Shown here: piece by piece, positions 1-5,660 of the stretch
Position numbering within the stretch: position 1 is the first letter of the stretch
How the letters are laid out: each line of letters begins with the position of its first letter
Source: Candidatus Saccharimonadales bacterium
GTDB lineage: Bacteria; Patescibacteriota; Saccharimonadia; Saccharimonadales; Saccharimonadaceae
Assembly (NCBI GenBank): GCA_030145955.1
Contig: JASLCR010000087.1
Location: 1-11,630 of the forward strand
DNA length: 11,630 nt
Direction of reading: 5' to 3'
Notes under the pieces: generated by a model
The model's database searches: none
Seen by the model: the letters and a program-made list of their open reading frames with translations, nothing else
Told to the model about the DNA's origin: nothing
Translations under genes and position numbers: made by a program

Positions 1-225
1 AATCGCACCAATAGGGTAGTTGATGCGACGTTCCTTAACACAAAGGTAGGTGCAGCTATATGAGGTAAATACAGCAAACACTTCGAGCCAATTGAGTGTC
101 GCTGTGTCAATCCAACCAAAGACAATACCTACCATGTAGGACAGTAATGTTAGGAGGACTCCTATAGCAATACTCTCGCGGATATCTTGTTTAGGTGTTG
201 TGCGGTGTAACGATATGAGTGGCAT
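1..225 (-). CDS. pnuC: PnuC-like pyridine nucleoside transporter (N-terminal part, cut by window edge)
   Basis: Only the first 75 codons are in the window; the gene runs off the left edge. It is too short an open fragment to stand out by length, but translation from the ATG at 225-223 gives a membrane protein. Residues 19-38 form a first hydrophobic helix, followed by NWLEVFAVFTSY (45-56) and KERRINYPIGAI (64-75). This matches the PnuC pattern of a W-(I/L)-E-containing helix followed by a short loop and a segment like NYxxGxI. PnuC carriers import nicotinamide riboside or related precursors by facilitated diffusion. A perfect GGAGG lies 5 bases before the ATG and fixes the start. It is divergent from a phosphatase gene, and two NrtR-type operators lie between them, which supports a role in NAD salvage. 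The substrate (NR, nicotinate riboside or other) cannot be told from this fragment. Confidence 0.8.
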   Translation of the reverse strand, partial: MPLISLHRTTPKQDIRESIAIGVLLTLLSYMVGIVFGWIDTATLNWLEVFAVFTSYSCTYLCVKERRINYPIGAI

Positions 226-244
226 GTGAACCTCCGATACTTAT

Positions 245-265
245 TAAGTGTTTTCTTTACACTTT
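245..265. promoter_or_regulatory. Putative NrtR operator O1 (pnuC-proximal)
   Basis: Imperfect palindrome centred on base 255 with arms AAGTGT and ACACTT. It differs from the stronger copies (TTAGTGT/ACACTAA) at symmetrical outer positions. It lies in the pnuC leader and overlaps the proposed -35 (TTTACA, 256-261) of the phosphatase gene at 342, so binding could block both. Assignment to NrtR is inferred from the nearby nrtR gene and from recurrence at the nadE/nadD intergenic region. Confidence 0.6.
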
Positions 266-284
266 CTGTATTCTATGCTAAACT
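256..284 (+). promoter_or_regulatory. Promoter of the first histidine phosphatase gene, extended -10
   Basis: -35 TTTACA (256-261), 17-base spacer, -10 TAAACT (279-284) preceded by TGc, giving an extended -10 TGCTAAACT. The same 9-mer recurs before nadD at 3439-3447. The predicted start near 291 falls inside operator O2, as expected for repression. Confidence 0.5.
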
Positions 285-303
285 TTAGTTAGTGTTAAGT
301 CAA
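275..303 (-). promoter_or_regulatory. pnuC promoter
   Basis: On the minus strand, -35 TTGACT (bases 303-298) and -10 TAGCAT (280-275) are separated by 17 bases. The -35 sits inside operator O2. Transcription would start near base 268, upstream of operator O1. Predicted only. Confidence 0.5.
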
Positions 304-309
304 CACTAT
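289..309. promoter_or_regulatory. Putative NrtR operator O2
   Basis: Palindrome centred on base 299 with perfect 7-base arms TAGTGTT (290-296) and AACACTA (302-308). It is identical at 18 of 21 positions to the copy at 3463-3483, including the non-palindromic centre AGTCAA. It overlaps the predicted transcription start of the phosphatase gene and the -35 of pnuC. Confidence 0.75.
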
Positions 310-341
310 TATGTAAAAACAATACTATGAGGAGAAAAGTC

Positions 342-1259
342 ATGACAATGCCAGTCAGGCGAGTGCTTGTCCGCCACGGACAGTCGGAAGCAAATGTTGT
401 ACAAAAAGAGCTAATAGCTGACTTAGACCCAGAGGTGGTAGCGGAAATATATAGTAGACCTGACTGGATGCAGCGACTTTCACCGTTGGGTGTTGAGCAA
501 GCAAAGAACGCTGGTGATTGGATACGCCGAAAAATTGGTGCGCTTGCAAACTTTGATGTTATATATGTTTCGCCGTTTCTTCGTACCTTTGAAACAGCAT
601 GCTATGCTGCGGGTGCCGAGCAGGTAGGGCTCACGCCTGAGGACCGTATTATCGAGCGGGATTGGGGATTATACGGTAAGCTTTCCAAGGCCGACCAGGA
701 GCGATTTTACCCTGATACATACCGGAATAAAACGGCTGATCCTTTGCATGCACGACTTGATGGTGGTGAAAGTATTATGGACGTATTTCTGCGTTGGCGT
801 GATATGGCGGGTACGATGCATCGTGAGTATCCAAACGGCCAAGCATTAATGTTTACACACGGTGACTATATGATGACCGATCGATATGGAAGTGAGCGTC
901 TATTGCCTGAAGAGTTTGTGGAACTTATGTGTGACACCGACCAGGATATGCTTAATTGCAGCATTCTTGATAGAACACGCCAGAATCCGTTCGATGCCGA
1001 GGACGTGCGCACGAAGCCAACATGGATGCGAATTGTTCATACTGTTTGTCCGGAACTATCTCCTAATGGGGGTAACTGGGTAGAATTAAAAAGTTCCAGG
1101 ACATATACGGTAGCGGAAAGCCTAGCGCGTGTTGCGACTGCACCGACACTTTTGTCGGAAGATATTCTGGAGTCTTTACGATCTGCTGATCGTGCTCGCC
1201 TGGAAAAGAAAGCTAAACGAATGGGAATTACGCTCGGAAATTCCGTTGGGGATAGCTAA
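342..1259 (+). CDS. Histidine phosphatase superfamily protein in the NAD regulon
   Basis: A 305-residue phosphoglycerate-mutase-fold protein with a complete catalytic set: RHG at residues 11-13, second arginine in SPFLRT (R81), acid residue in ERDWG (E105) and the second histidine in FTHGD (H173). The histidine is phosphorylated and the enzyme hydrolyses a phosphomonoester. The part after residue 200 extends beyond a minimal domain and has no motif I recognise. An ATG at 327 is possible, but AGGAG (330-334) lies 7 bases before the ATG at 342, so the ribosome site would sit inside the longer form; 342 is chosen, and 348 is a further option. It is divergent from pnuC and controlled by the same operator pair, so its substrate is plausibly a pyridine mononucleotide (NMN or NaMN), but this is inference from context. 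Its TAA interlocks with the TAG of convergent nrtR. Confidence 0.85.
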   Translation: MTMPVRRVLVRHGQSEANVVQKELIADLDPEVVAEIYSRPDWMQRLSPLGVEQAKNAGDWIRRKIGALANFDVIYVSPFLRTFETACYAAGAEQVGLTPEDRIIERDWGLYGKLSKADQERFYPDTYRNKTADPLHARLDGGESIMDVFLRWRDMAGTMHREYPNGQALMFTHGDYMMTDRYGSERLLPEEFVELMCDTDQDMLNCSILDRTRQNPFDAEDVRTKPTWMRIVHTVCPELSPNGGNWVELKSSRTYTVAESLARVATAPTLLSEDILESLRSADRARLEKKAKRMGITLGNSVGDS

Positions 1260-1933
1260 TCAAAACTTCGACTTAGCGATTCGAGTGATTGACTGTTGAA
1301 CCTAAATAGCTTTGCGGGGCGGTGTGCGCCATCACGCCACATATCACCAGTTTCGTGAATGAGTCCTAGTGAAAGAAACTTCTTGCGGAAGTTGCGTTTA
1401 TCGAGTTCGCGGCCAAAGATGGCTTCGTATGCACCTTGGAGCTGCGATAGTGTAAATGCTTCTGGCAGGAAAGCAGCAACAGCATTTGTGTATCCTAGCT
1501 TTGCAATCAGGCGCTCATGAGCATAGCGGATAATCGCTGCATGATCGTAGGCTAATTCGGGGAGTGAATTGACTGGTGTGAACATAGCATTTGAACTATC
1601 TCCTGATGGGATGACCTCACGCCCACACCCCATATACGTGACAGATACGGCATGGCCTCGTGGATCACGATCAACTGTGTCAAAAGTATACAGCTGCTCA
1701 ACGTAGCTCAGGTCTTTCTCGGTATCGACACCAGCTTTTTCTTTAACAATACGACGAAGTGCATGAGTTGTCGTTTCACCTTGAGCATTGTAACCACCGG
1801 GCAGTGCTCGGACTCCCTTAAAGGGTTCGTTTGCTCGTTCTATGAGAAGCACCTCCAAGCCTGTCTCGGCGATTTGGAAAATCACAGCATCAACAGTGAG
1901 AGTTGGAGGGATGTATTCGCCAGTGTAATTCAT
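1256..1933 (-). CDS. nrtR: NrtR-type Nudix-related transcriptional regulator of NAD metabolism
   Basis: 225 residues: a Nudix domain (about 10-145) followed by a winged helix-turn-helix (about 158-213). The N-terminal TLTVDAVIF, the NEPFKGVRALPGGYN stretch and the EQLYTFDTVDRDPRG stretch are typical of NrtR repressors, which sense ADP-ribose or related nucleotides and control NAD biosynthesis genes. The Nudix box starts normally (G47, E53, R61), but the RE and EE glutamates are altered to R61-I62 and E65-K66. Hydrolase activity is therefore probably lost and the domain acts as a sensor, as known for many NrtR proteins. It is the last gene of a nadE - phosphatase - nrtR operon, 12 bases after the preceding stop, with no clear Shine-Dalgarno. 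This placement under an operator-bearing promoter implies autoregulation. The stop overlaps that of the convergent gene by 4 bases. Confidence 0.9.
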   Translation of the reverse strand: MNYTGEYIPPTLTVDAVIFQIAETGLEVLLIERANEPFKGVRALPGGYNAQGETTTHALRRIVKEKAGVDTEKDLSYVEQLYTFDTVDRDPRGHAVSVTYMGCGREVIPSGDSSNAMFTPVNSLPELAYDHAAIIRYAHERLIAKLGYTNAVAAFLPEAFTLSQLQGAYEAIFGRELDKRNFRKKFLSLGLIHETGDMWRDGAHRPAKLFRFNSQSLESLSRSFD

Positions 1934-1945
1934 ACAGTAACTAGT

Positions 1946-2572
1946 TTACTCGGAGATGACAGTTTTGCCAACGTAATCAACAACAGGAACACCATCCATG
2001 ACAGTAATTTTAGTCAAACTTACATTTGGTGTGCTGAGGGCGAGGATTTCCGGTTTGGTGTAGCCACGAATTTTACCAACGAGTGCGCGAATGGCTAACC
2101 CATGGCTAAATACGAGTAGTGTACCTTCTGGATATGCACGATGCTTTTCCATAAGGAACTCATACATTCGCTGCTGACCTTCTGGAATCGACTCAGAAGT
2201 TGGGAGGTGACCGTCAAGTTCATCGAGACGGTATTGGCTGATTGCCTCTGGAGTATATACTTCGCTTCGAAGCCGACCTTCATATGTACCTTGGCTGAGC
2301 TCATGAAGCCGTTCGTCGACCTGGATTGCGTGAAGCTGTGACAAGCCAGCGGCTTGGAGTGTGACTTCACCCGTATGATCTGTTCTGACAGCACCTGAGC
2401 TAAACACGGCGTCAAACTTTATTTTACCTGTTGTTCGAAGAAACGTGCCAAGGCGTGCTGCTTGCTGGGTTCCCAGAGCTGTTGGCTCAGTGGTGTGATC
2501 ACGTCCTCCAATCAGCTCAGGGCGAATATTGCTTTTTGTCTGGCAGTGGCGTGCGAGTAAAAATTCAGTCAT
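1946..2572 (-). CDS. Second histidine phosphatase, RHC variant, in nadE-nrtR operon
   Basis: 208 residues, close to the usual size for the CobC/GpmB-like branch of the histidine phosphatase superfamily. R8-H9 begin the catalytic motif, R63 follows in SSGAVRTD, E91 lies in HELSQGTYEG, and H157 in FSHGLAIRALVG. The usual glycine of RHG is Cys10 here (codon TGC), which is odd but leaves the phosphate-handling residues in place. The ATG follows the nadE stop after one base, with no visible Shine-Dalgarno, so translation is probably coupled to nadE. Between an NAD synthetase and NrtR, it likely acts on a nucleotide of NAD metabolism (for example dephosphorylation of NMN/NaMN, as CobC does for alpha-ribazole phosphate), but the substrate is not shown by the sequence. 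Confidence 0.85.
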   Translation of the reverse strand: MTEFLLARHCQTKSNIRPELIGGRDHTTEPTALGTQQAARLGTFLRTTGKIKFDAVFSSGAVRTDHTGEVTLQAAGLSQLHAIQVDERLHELSQGTYEGRLRSEVYTPEAISQYRLDELDGHLPTSESIPEGQQRMYEFLMEKHRAYPEGTLLVFSHGLAIRALVGKIRGYTKPEILALSTPNVSLTKITVMDGVPVVDYVGKTVISE

Positions 2573-2573
2573 C

Positions 2574-3401
2574 TTATTTCAGTATATCAGTAGTATCGGT
2601 GTAAGCAACGGGCAGCGAACGCTTATGCATTGTTGCGCTGTAACGTTGCTCAAGCGCTTGGGCGACCTGATCGTCTACTTCTCTCCCTTCAAGATAGTCG
2701 TCAATTTGCTCATAGGTAAGTCCAAGCTCACTCTCATCGGTCTGACCTGGCTTGGTATCTAGCAGGTCGGCAGTTGGTTGCTTGGTGATAAGCTGCTCTG
2801 GCGCCCCAAGCTCCCGAAGAAGCTGTTTACCTTGACGTTTCGTCAAACCTGATAGAGGCAGTATATCGGCTCCGCCATCACCGTATTTGGTAAAGAAGCC
2901 TGTAATGGCCTCAGCGGCGTGGTCGGTGCCAATAACAAGAAGGCCTTGGTCACTGGCTATCGCATACTGCGCGATCATTCGCGTACGAGCCTTAATGTTG
3001 CCTTTGTTAAAATCACTAATTGCTCGGCCTTCCGACGTTGCAAAACTGCTCGTGATACCATCAACACCGGGCTTTATATCGAAATCATGGATAAAATCTG
3101 GTTGGACAAAATCGCAAGCTAGTAAGGCATCGACTCGATCCACTTGGTTGCCATAAGGAAGCAAGACTGCGTGAAATGCAGTTTCTTGTCCAGCTTGACG
3201 ACGTAACTCAACTGCTCGCTGGGCAAGTAATCCAGCGAGCAGTGAGTCTTGGCCGCCGGAAATACCAAGGACGTAGCCATTAAGTCCGGCATGCGCGAGG
3301 TAGTCGGCGAGAAAGTGAGAGCGATGCTCGATTTCTACTTGAGGATCGATTTCCGACCGTACGCCGAGAGCAGTGATAATTTCTTGTTGACGAGTTCGCA
3401 T
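2574..3401 (-). CDS. nadE: NH3-dependent NAD(+) synthetase
   Basis: 275 residues, the usual length for the ammonia-dependent, single-domain form with no glutaminase domain. It amidates deamido-NAD (NaAD) to NAD using ATP and ammonia in the cytoplasm. The ATP-pyrophosphatase loop is SGGQDS (residues 48-53), and the stretch 158-177 (GTDHAAEAITGF, then FTKYGDGG) carries catalytic and dimer-interface residues. KRQGKQLL, PTADL and YEQIDDYLEG complete a match to the E. coli NadE type. The start ATG has AAGGA 7 bases upstream. It is first in the nadE - phosphatase - nrtR operon and diverges from nadD, which makes its substrate. Two putative NrtR operators lie in the shared upstream region, one in its leader. 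Confidence 0.97.
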   Translation of the reverse strand: MRTRQQEIITALGVRSEIDPQVEIEHRSHFLADYLAHAGLNGYVLGISGGQDSLLAGLLAQRAVELRRQAGQETAFHAVLLPYGNQVDRVDALLACDFVQPDFIHDFDIKPGVDGITSSFATSEGRAISDFNKGNIKARTRMIAQYAIASDQGLLVIGTDHAAEAITGFFTKYGDGGADILPLSGLTKRQGKQLLRELGAPEQLITKQPTADLLDTKPGQTDESELGLTYEQIDDYLEGREVDDQVAQALEQRYSATMHKRSLPVAYTDTTDILK

Positions 3402-3415
3402 GGAGATTTCCTTTC

Positions 3416-3436
3416 TTATTGTGCTGTGTACACTAA
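3416..3436. promoter_or_regulatory. Putative NrtR operator O3 (nadE-proximal)
   Basis: Palindrome centred on base 3426 with arms TTATTGT and ACACTAA, one mismatch in the seven arm pairs. It lies in the nadE leader just upstream of the ribosome-binding site and overlaps the weak -35 of nadD. Its placement mirrors O1 in the pnuC leader. Confidence 0.6.
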
Positions 3437-3447
3437 TTTGCTAAACT
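3419..3447 (+). promoter_or_regulatory. nadD promoter, extended -10
   Basis: Extended -10 TGCTAAACT (3439-3447), identical to that before the phosphatase gene at 276-284. The -35 is weak (TTGTGC, 3419-3424, 17-base spacer). Predicted start near 3454, with operator O4 just downstream in the leader. Confidence 0.4.
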
Positions 3448-3448
3448 C

Positions 3449-3477
3449 AGTGTAATATACAGTTAGTGTATAGTCAA
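3449..3477 (-). promoter_or_regulatory. nadE operon promoter
   Basis: On the minus strand, -35 TTGACT (3477-3472, inside operator O4), 17-base spacer, -10 TACACT (3454-3449). The arrangement is the same as for pnuC, with the -35 embedded in the asymmetric centre of the operator. Predicted start near 3442. Confidence 0.5.
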
Positions 3478-3483
3478 CACTAA
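3463..3483. promoter_or_regulatory. Putative NrtR operator O4 (nadD-proximal)
   Basis: Palindrome centred on base 3473 with perfect 7-base arms TTAGTGT and ACACTAA, the best copy in the window. It shares 18 of 21 bases with O2. It covers the nadE -35 and lies in the nadD leader. Confidence 0.8.
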
Positions 3484-3505
3484 ATAAAAAAGAAAGGATT
3501 GTACG

Positions 3506-4084
3506 ATGAACGGTCAATCACGAGAAACAGTTATCTATGGCGGAGCATTCAATCCGCCTACTCGAGCACATCAGGCGATACTGCAAGGGTGTATAGACTA
3601 TGCAGAGCCTCGTAATGCCGATATATGGCTGCTTCCAAGCGCTGGGCGGAGGGATAAGGCGATTGATGAGCCGCGTGAGCTCCGGCTGGAGTTATGTCGC
3701 GCCTTGGTTCGGGATGTATTATGTCGGACTGTCGAAGTGGCTATCAACACGACAGAACTTGATCGTGAAAGGTCAACCGAAACATACGAAACGGTGCGTG
3801 AGCTCAATGATCTTTTTCCAGAGCGACAATTTATCTGGGTTTTTGGAGCTGACTCGGTTATGACCATGGCTGATTGGAATTACGGCGGGTGGTTACTCGA
3901 TACACTTGATATGCTCGTGGTCGAACGCCCTGGATATGCTACTGGCGAACTTGGACCACGCGCAACGCGCTTGATGGTTGATACTGGAGATATAAGCTCG
4001 ACGGAATTGCGTGGAAGGCTACGGTTAGGTGTCGGTTATGATGATTTAGTCAGCCCATCTGTTGGCGTACTGCTGTCGCAGTGA
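3506..4084 (+). CDS. nadD: Nicotinate-nucleotide adenylyltransferase
   Basis: 192 residues, normal for NadD. It transfers AMP from ATP to nicotinate mononucleotide, giving NaAD, the substrate of NadE encoded next door. The nucleotidyltransferase signature is GGAFNPPTRAH (residues 12-22); it has Thr in place of the first histidine and Ala before the final His22, a variant of the (H/T)xGH motif. FGADSV with a following tryptophan, and ISSTELR (163-169), are the other family signatures. The start has AGAAAGGA 7 bases upstream. It diverges from nadE, with two operators between them. The downstream tatD gene begins 15 bases after its stop. Activity on NMN as well as NaMN cannot be excluded. Confidence 0.9.
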   Translation: MNGQSRETVIYGGAFNPPTRAHQAILQGCIDYAEPRNADIWLLPSAGRRDKAIDEPRELRLELCRALVRDVLCRTVEVAINTTELDRERSTETYETVRELNDLFPERQFIWVFGADSVMTMADWNYGGWLLDTLDMLVVERPGYATGELGPRATRLMVDTGDISSTELRGRLRLGVGYDDLVSPSVGVLLSQ

Positions 4085-4093
4085 TGCTATGCT
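4085..4093 (+). promoter_or_regulatory. tatD extended -10 promoter
   Basis: TGcTATGCT ends 6 bases before the tatD ATG, which places the transcription start at about base 4100, the A of the start codon. No Shine-Dalgarno is visible between the nadD stop and the ATG. No good -35 is seen, as is common with extended -10 promoters. Confidence 0.5.
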
Positions 4094-4099
4094 AGTATC

Positions 4100-4852
4100 A
4101 TGCTAATTGATACACACTGTCATATTCACGAGTCGGGATTTTATCAAGATACCAATCGTGAAGACATATACGAGCGGGCAGTTGCTGCCGATGTGGATAT
4201 GATCTGTATTGGTACCAGTGAGAAATTTTCTGCCGAGGCGGTGGAGTTTGCTAAAACTCATGAGCACGCTTGGGCGACAGTCGGTGTGCATCCGCATGAT
4301 ACGAAAGATGGATGGCAGAAGATCGGCGCCTTGCTTGACGTGAAGCCCGAGAAAGTTGTTGGTATTGGTGAGGTTGGGCTTGATTATTTTTACAATAATT
4401 CACCAAGAGAAATACAGATCAATGCGCTCGAAGAGCAGCTGCAGTGGGCAATTGACTATGAACTGCCCGTGAGTTTTCATGTGCGCGAGGCCTACGACGA
4501 TTTTTGGCCAATTTTTGGTAATTTTCCGGGGCTTCGGGGAGTGCTGCATAGCTTTACGGATAGCGTTGAAAATATGGAGAAGGCTGTGTCGGAGGGTCTT
4601 TGTATAGGAGTAAACGGTATATCGACATTTGCCAAAGACAAACAGGCAATGTGGGACCAGGTTCCGCTTGAAAAAATGCTACTTGAAACCGATGCACCTT
4701 TCTTGACTCCTGTGCCACTTCGTGGTAAAGTAAATGAGCCAGCATTTGTGAGGCATGTGGCCGAGTATCACGCTAAACGGCGTGGGGTGGAACTTGACGA
4801 GCTAGCGCGAGTCACATCAGCAAATGCCAAAACGCTATTTTCGCTAAAATAG
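4100..4852 (+). CDS. tatD: TatD family metal-dependent hydrolase (putative DNase)
   Basis: 250 residues of a TIM-barrel amidohydrolase fold. The full metal-ligand set is present: H6 and H8 (THCH), E91 (GIGEVGLD), H127 (SFHVRE), H150 (LHSF) and D198 (LLETDAPFL). GVHPHD (62-67) and a terminal NAKTLF are also typical. Members are Mg-dependent 3'-5' exonucleases or deoxyribonucleases linked to DNA repair and quality control; the exact substrate here is not known. The ATG has no Shine-Dalgarno and is preceded by an extended -10 at leaderless spacing. It may also be read from the nadD transcript, whose stop is 15 bases upstream. Confidence 0.93.
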   Translation: MLIDTHCHIHESGFYQDTNREDIYERAVAADVDMICIGTSEKFSAEAVEFAKTHEHAWATVGVHPHDTKDGWQKIGALLDVKPEKVVGIGEVGLDYFYNNSPREIQINALEEQLQWAIDYELPVSFHVREAYDDFWPIFGNFPGLRGVLHSFTDSVENMEKAVSEGLCIGVNGISTFAKDKQAMWDQVPLEKMLLETDAPFLTPVPLRGKVNEPAFVRHVAEYHAKRRGVELDELARVTSANAKTLFSLK

Positions 4853-4910
4853 CATCTTGAACAAACACATTGCAAAAGAACTGTTCATCAAAGAAAACAG
4901 GAGTTTTATC

Positions 4911-5192
4911 ATGGGCGAGGCACAAATTACCAACCTTGAAGATCACCGCGCACCGCGTGATGCTACTGAATTTGGGAATGATGATGAGATTCACTTGCAT
5001 AAGGCTCATCCTCGTTTGATGCGTATTGATGCAGCACGAGAGGTTGTGGCAAACAGCTTTAGTGCTACTGAAAATACTGTTAGAACAGAGTATGGTTTAA
5101 CTCCAGACCAAGAAGCAGAATATTACAGCATCTATGCTGATCGTGTAGGATTGGTGCTTGCTCAAGCTCGTGAAGATAAACTTGTGGCATAA
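4911..5192 (+). CDS. Small hypothetical protein, 93 residues
   Basis: I do not recognise the family. The in-frame ATG at 4857 would add 18 residues, but AGGAG at 4899-4903 lies 7 bases before the ATG at 4911, so the shorter form is chosen. The product is soluble, acidic at the N-terminus (residues 8-26 rich in Asp and Glu) and probably helical from about 36 to 92, with no signal peptide, membrane segment or cysteines. It lies 58 bases after tatD and 15 bases before another unknown gene, with which it may be co-transcribed. The start choice rests on the strong ribosome-binding site. Confidence 0.7.
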   Translation: MGEAQITNLEDHRAPRDATEFGNDDEIHLHKAHPRLMRIDAAREVVANSFSATENTVRTEYGLTPDQEAEYYSIYADRVGLVLAQAREDKLVA

Positions 5193-5207
5193 AGGCACAC
5201 TACTGTA

Positions 5208-5636
5208 ATGAGTATATTTTCAAAAGCACTCTCACTCCTTGTTGGTGATCCAAAAGACGCCATCTCACTAAAGATGCCAAAAGTGCGACCATTTAAGAAG
5301 CTGACGGAGCGTGAACTCATTCAACTCGAGAGTGAAGTCGGGGGGGCTCTTTTTGGCCCAATACCGGAAGGATATCATCGGAAATTCTTTAATCTTGATC
5401 CAAAGACATGGATTTGGTATGAGGAGTCCATTGATGCAAACGGCACCAAGCGATCAATGACAACTCGGTATGAAGTACAGCAAAAGGGAATATTAAAAGC
5501 TCAAGATGGTGCTAACTATAGCTATCTTGAGGGTGATGAGTTGCGAAACTTTGGTGTCGCGGTGCAGATGTACTACGAGCAAGTCATGCGTGGTATTTAC
5601 GAGCGTGATCCTCAAACCGGACAGAAGCTTAGTTAA
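5208..5636 (+). CDS. Hypothetical protein, 142 residues
   Basis: A cytoplasmic-looking protein that I cannot assign. The N-terminus (1-12) is mildly amphipathic, followed by a basic patch (KMPKVRPFKK, 22-31), an acidic helix (LTERELIQLESEVGG, 32-46), and an aromatic-rich region (FFNLDPKTWIWYEES, 60-74) that looks like a beta strand pair. The pattern W-x-W-Y then RYEVQQKGILKAQ (87-99) suggests a small beta-sheet domain. Only a weak AAAGG lies 12 bases upstream of the ATG. It sits 15 bases downstream of the 93-residue gene and 24 bases before the probable GTG start of the cysteine desulfurase. I have the impression that proteins like it occur in Saccharibacteria, but no function follows from that. 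Confidence 0.75.
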   Translation: MSIFSKALSLLVGDPKDAISLKMPKVRPFKKLTERELIQLESEVGGALFGPIPEGYHRKFFNLDPKTWIWYEESIDANGTKRSMTTRYEVQQKGILKAQDGANYSYLEGDELRNFGVAVQMYYEQVMRGIYERDPQTGQKLS

Positions 5637-5647
5637 GCTATACATAG

Positions 5648-5653
5648 TATAAT
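5648..5653 (+). promoter_or_regulatory. Cysteine desulfurase -10 element
   Basis: A perfect TATAAT ends 7 bases before the GTG at 5661, so transcription would begin at or next to that GTG. No good -35 is visible. This spacing supports GTG 5661 as the original, leaderless start. Confidence 0.5.
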
Positions 5654-5660
5654 AGAGTAA

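Noticed and set aside
3451..3461. TGTAATATACA as a fifth operator
   Set aside because: The arms are only 4 bases and do not match the TTAGTGT half-site; it is more likely spacer between promoter elements.
5626..5639. Palindrome AGCTTAgtTAAGCT over the end of the 142-residue gene, as a terminator or operator
   Set aside because: The loop is only 2 bases, the stem is AT-rich with no U-tract, and no second copy exists in the window; probably chance.
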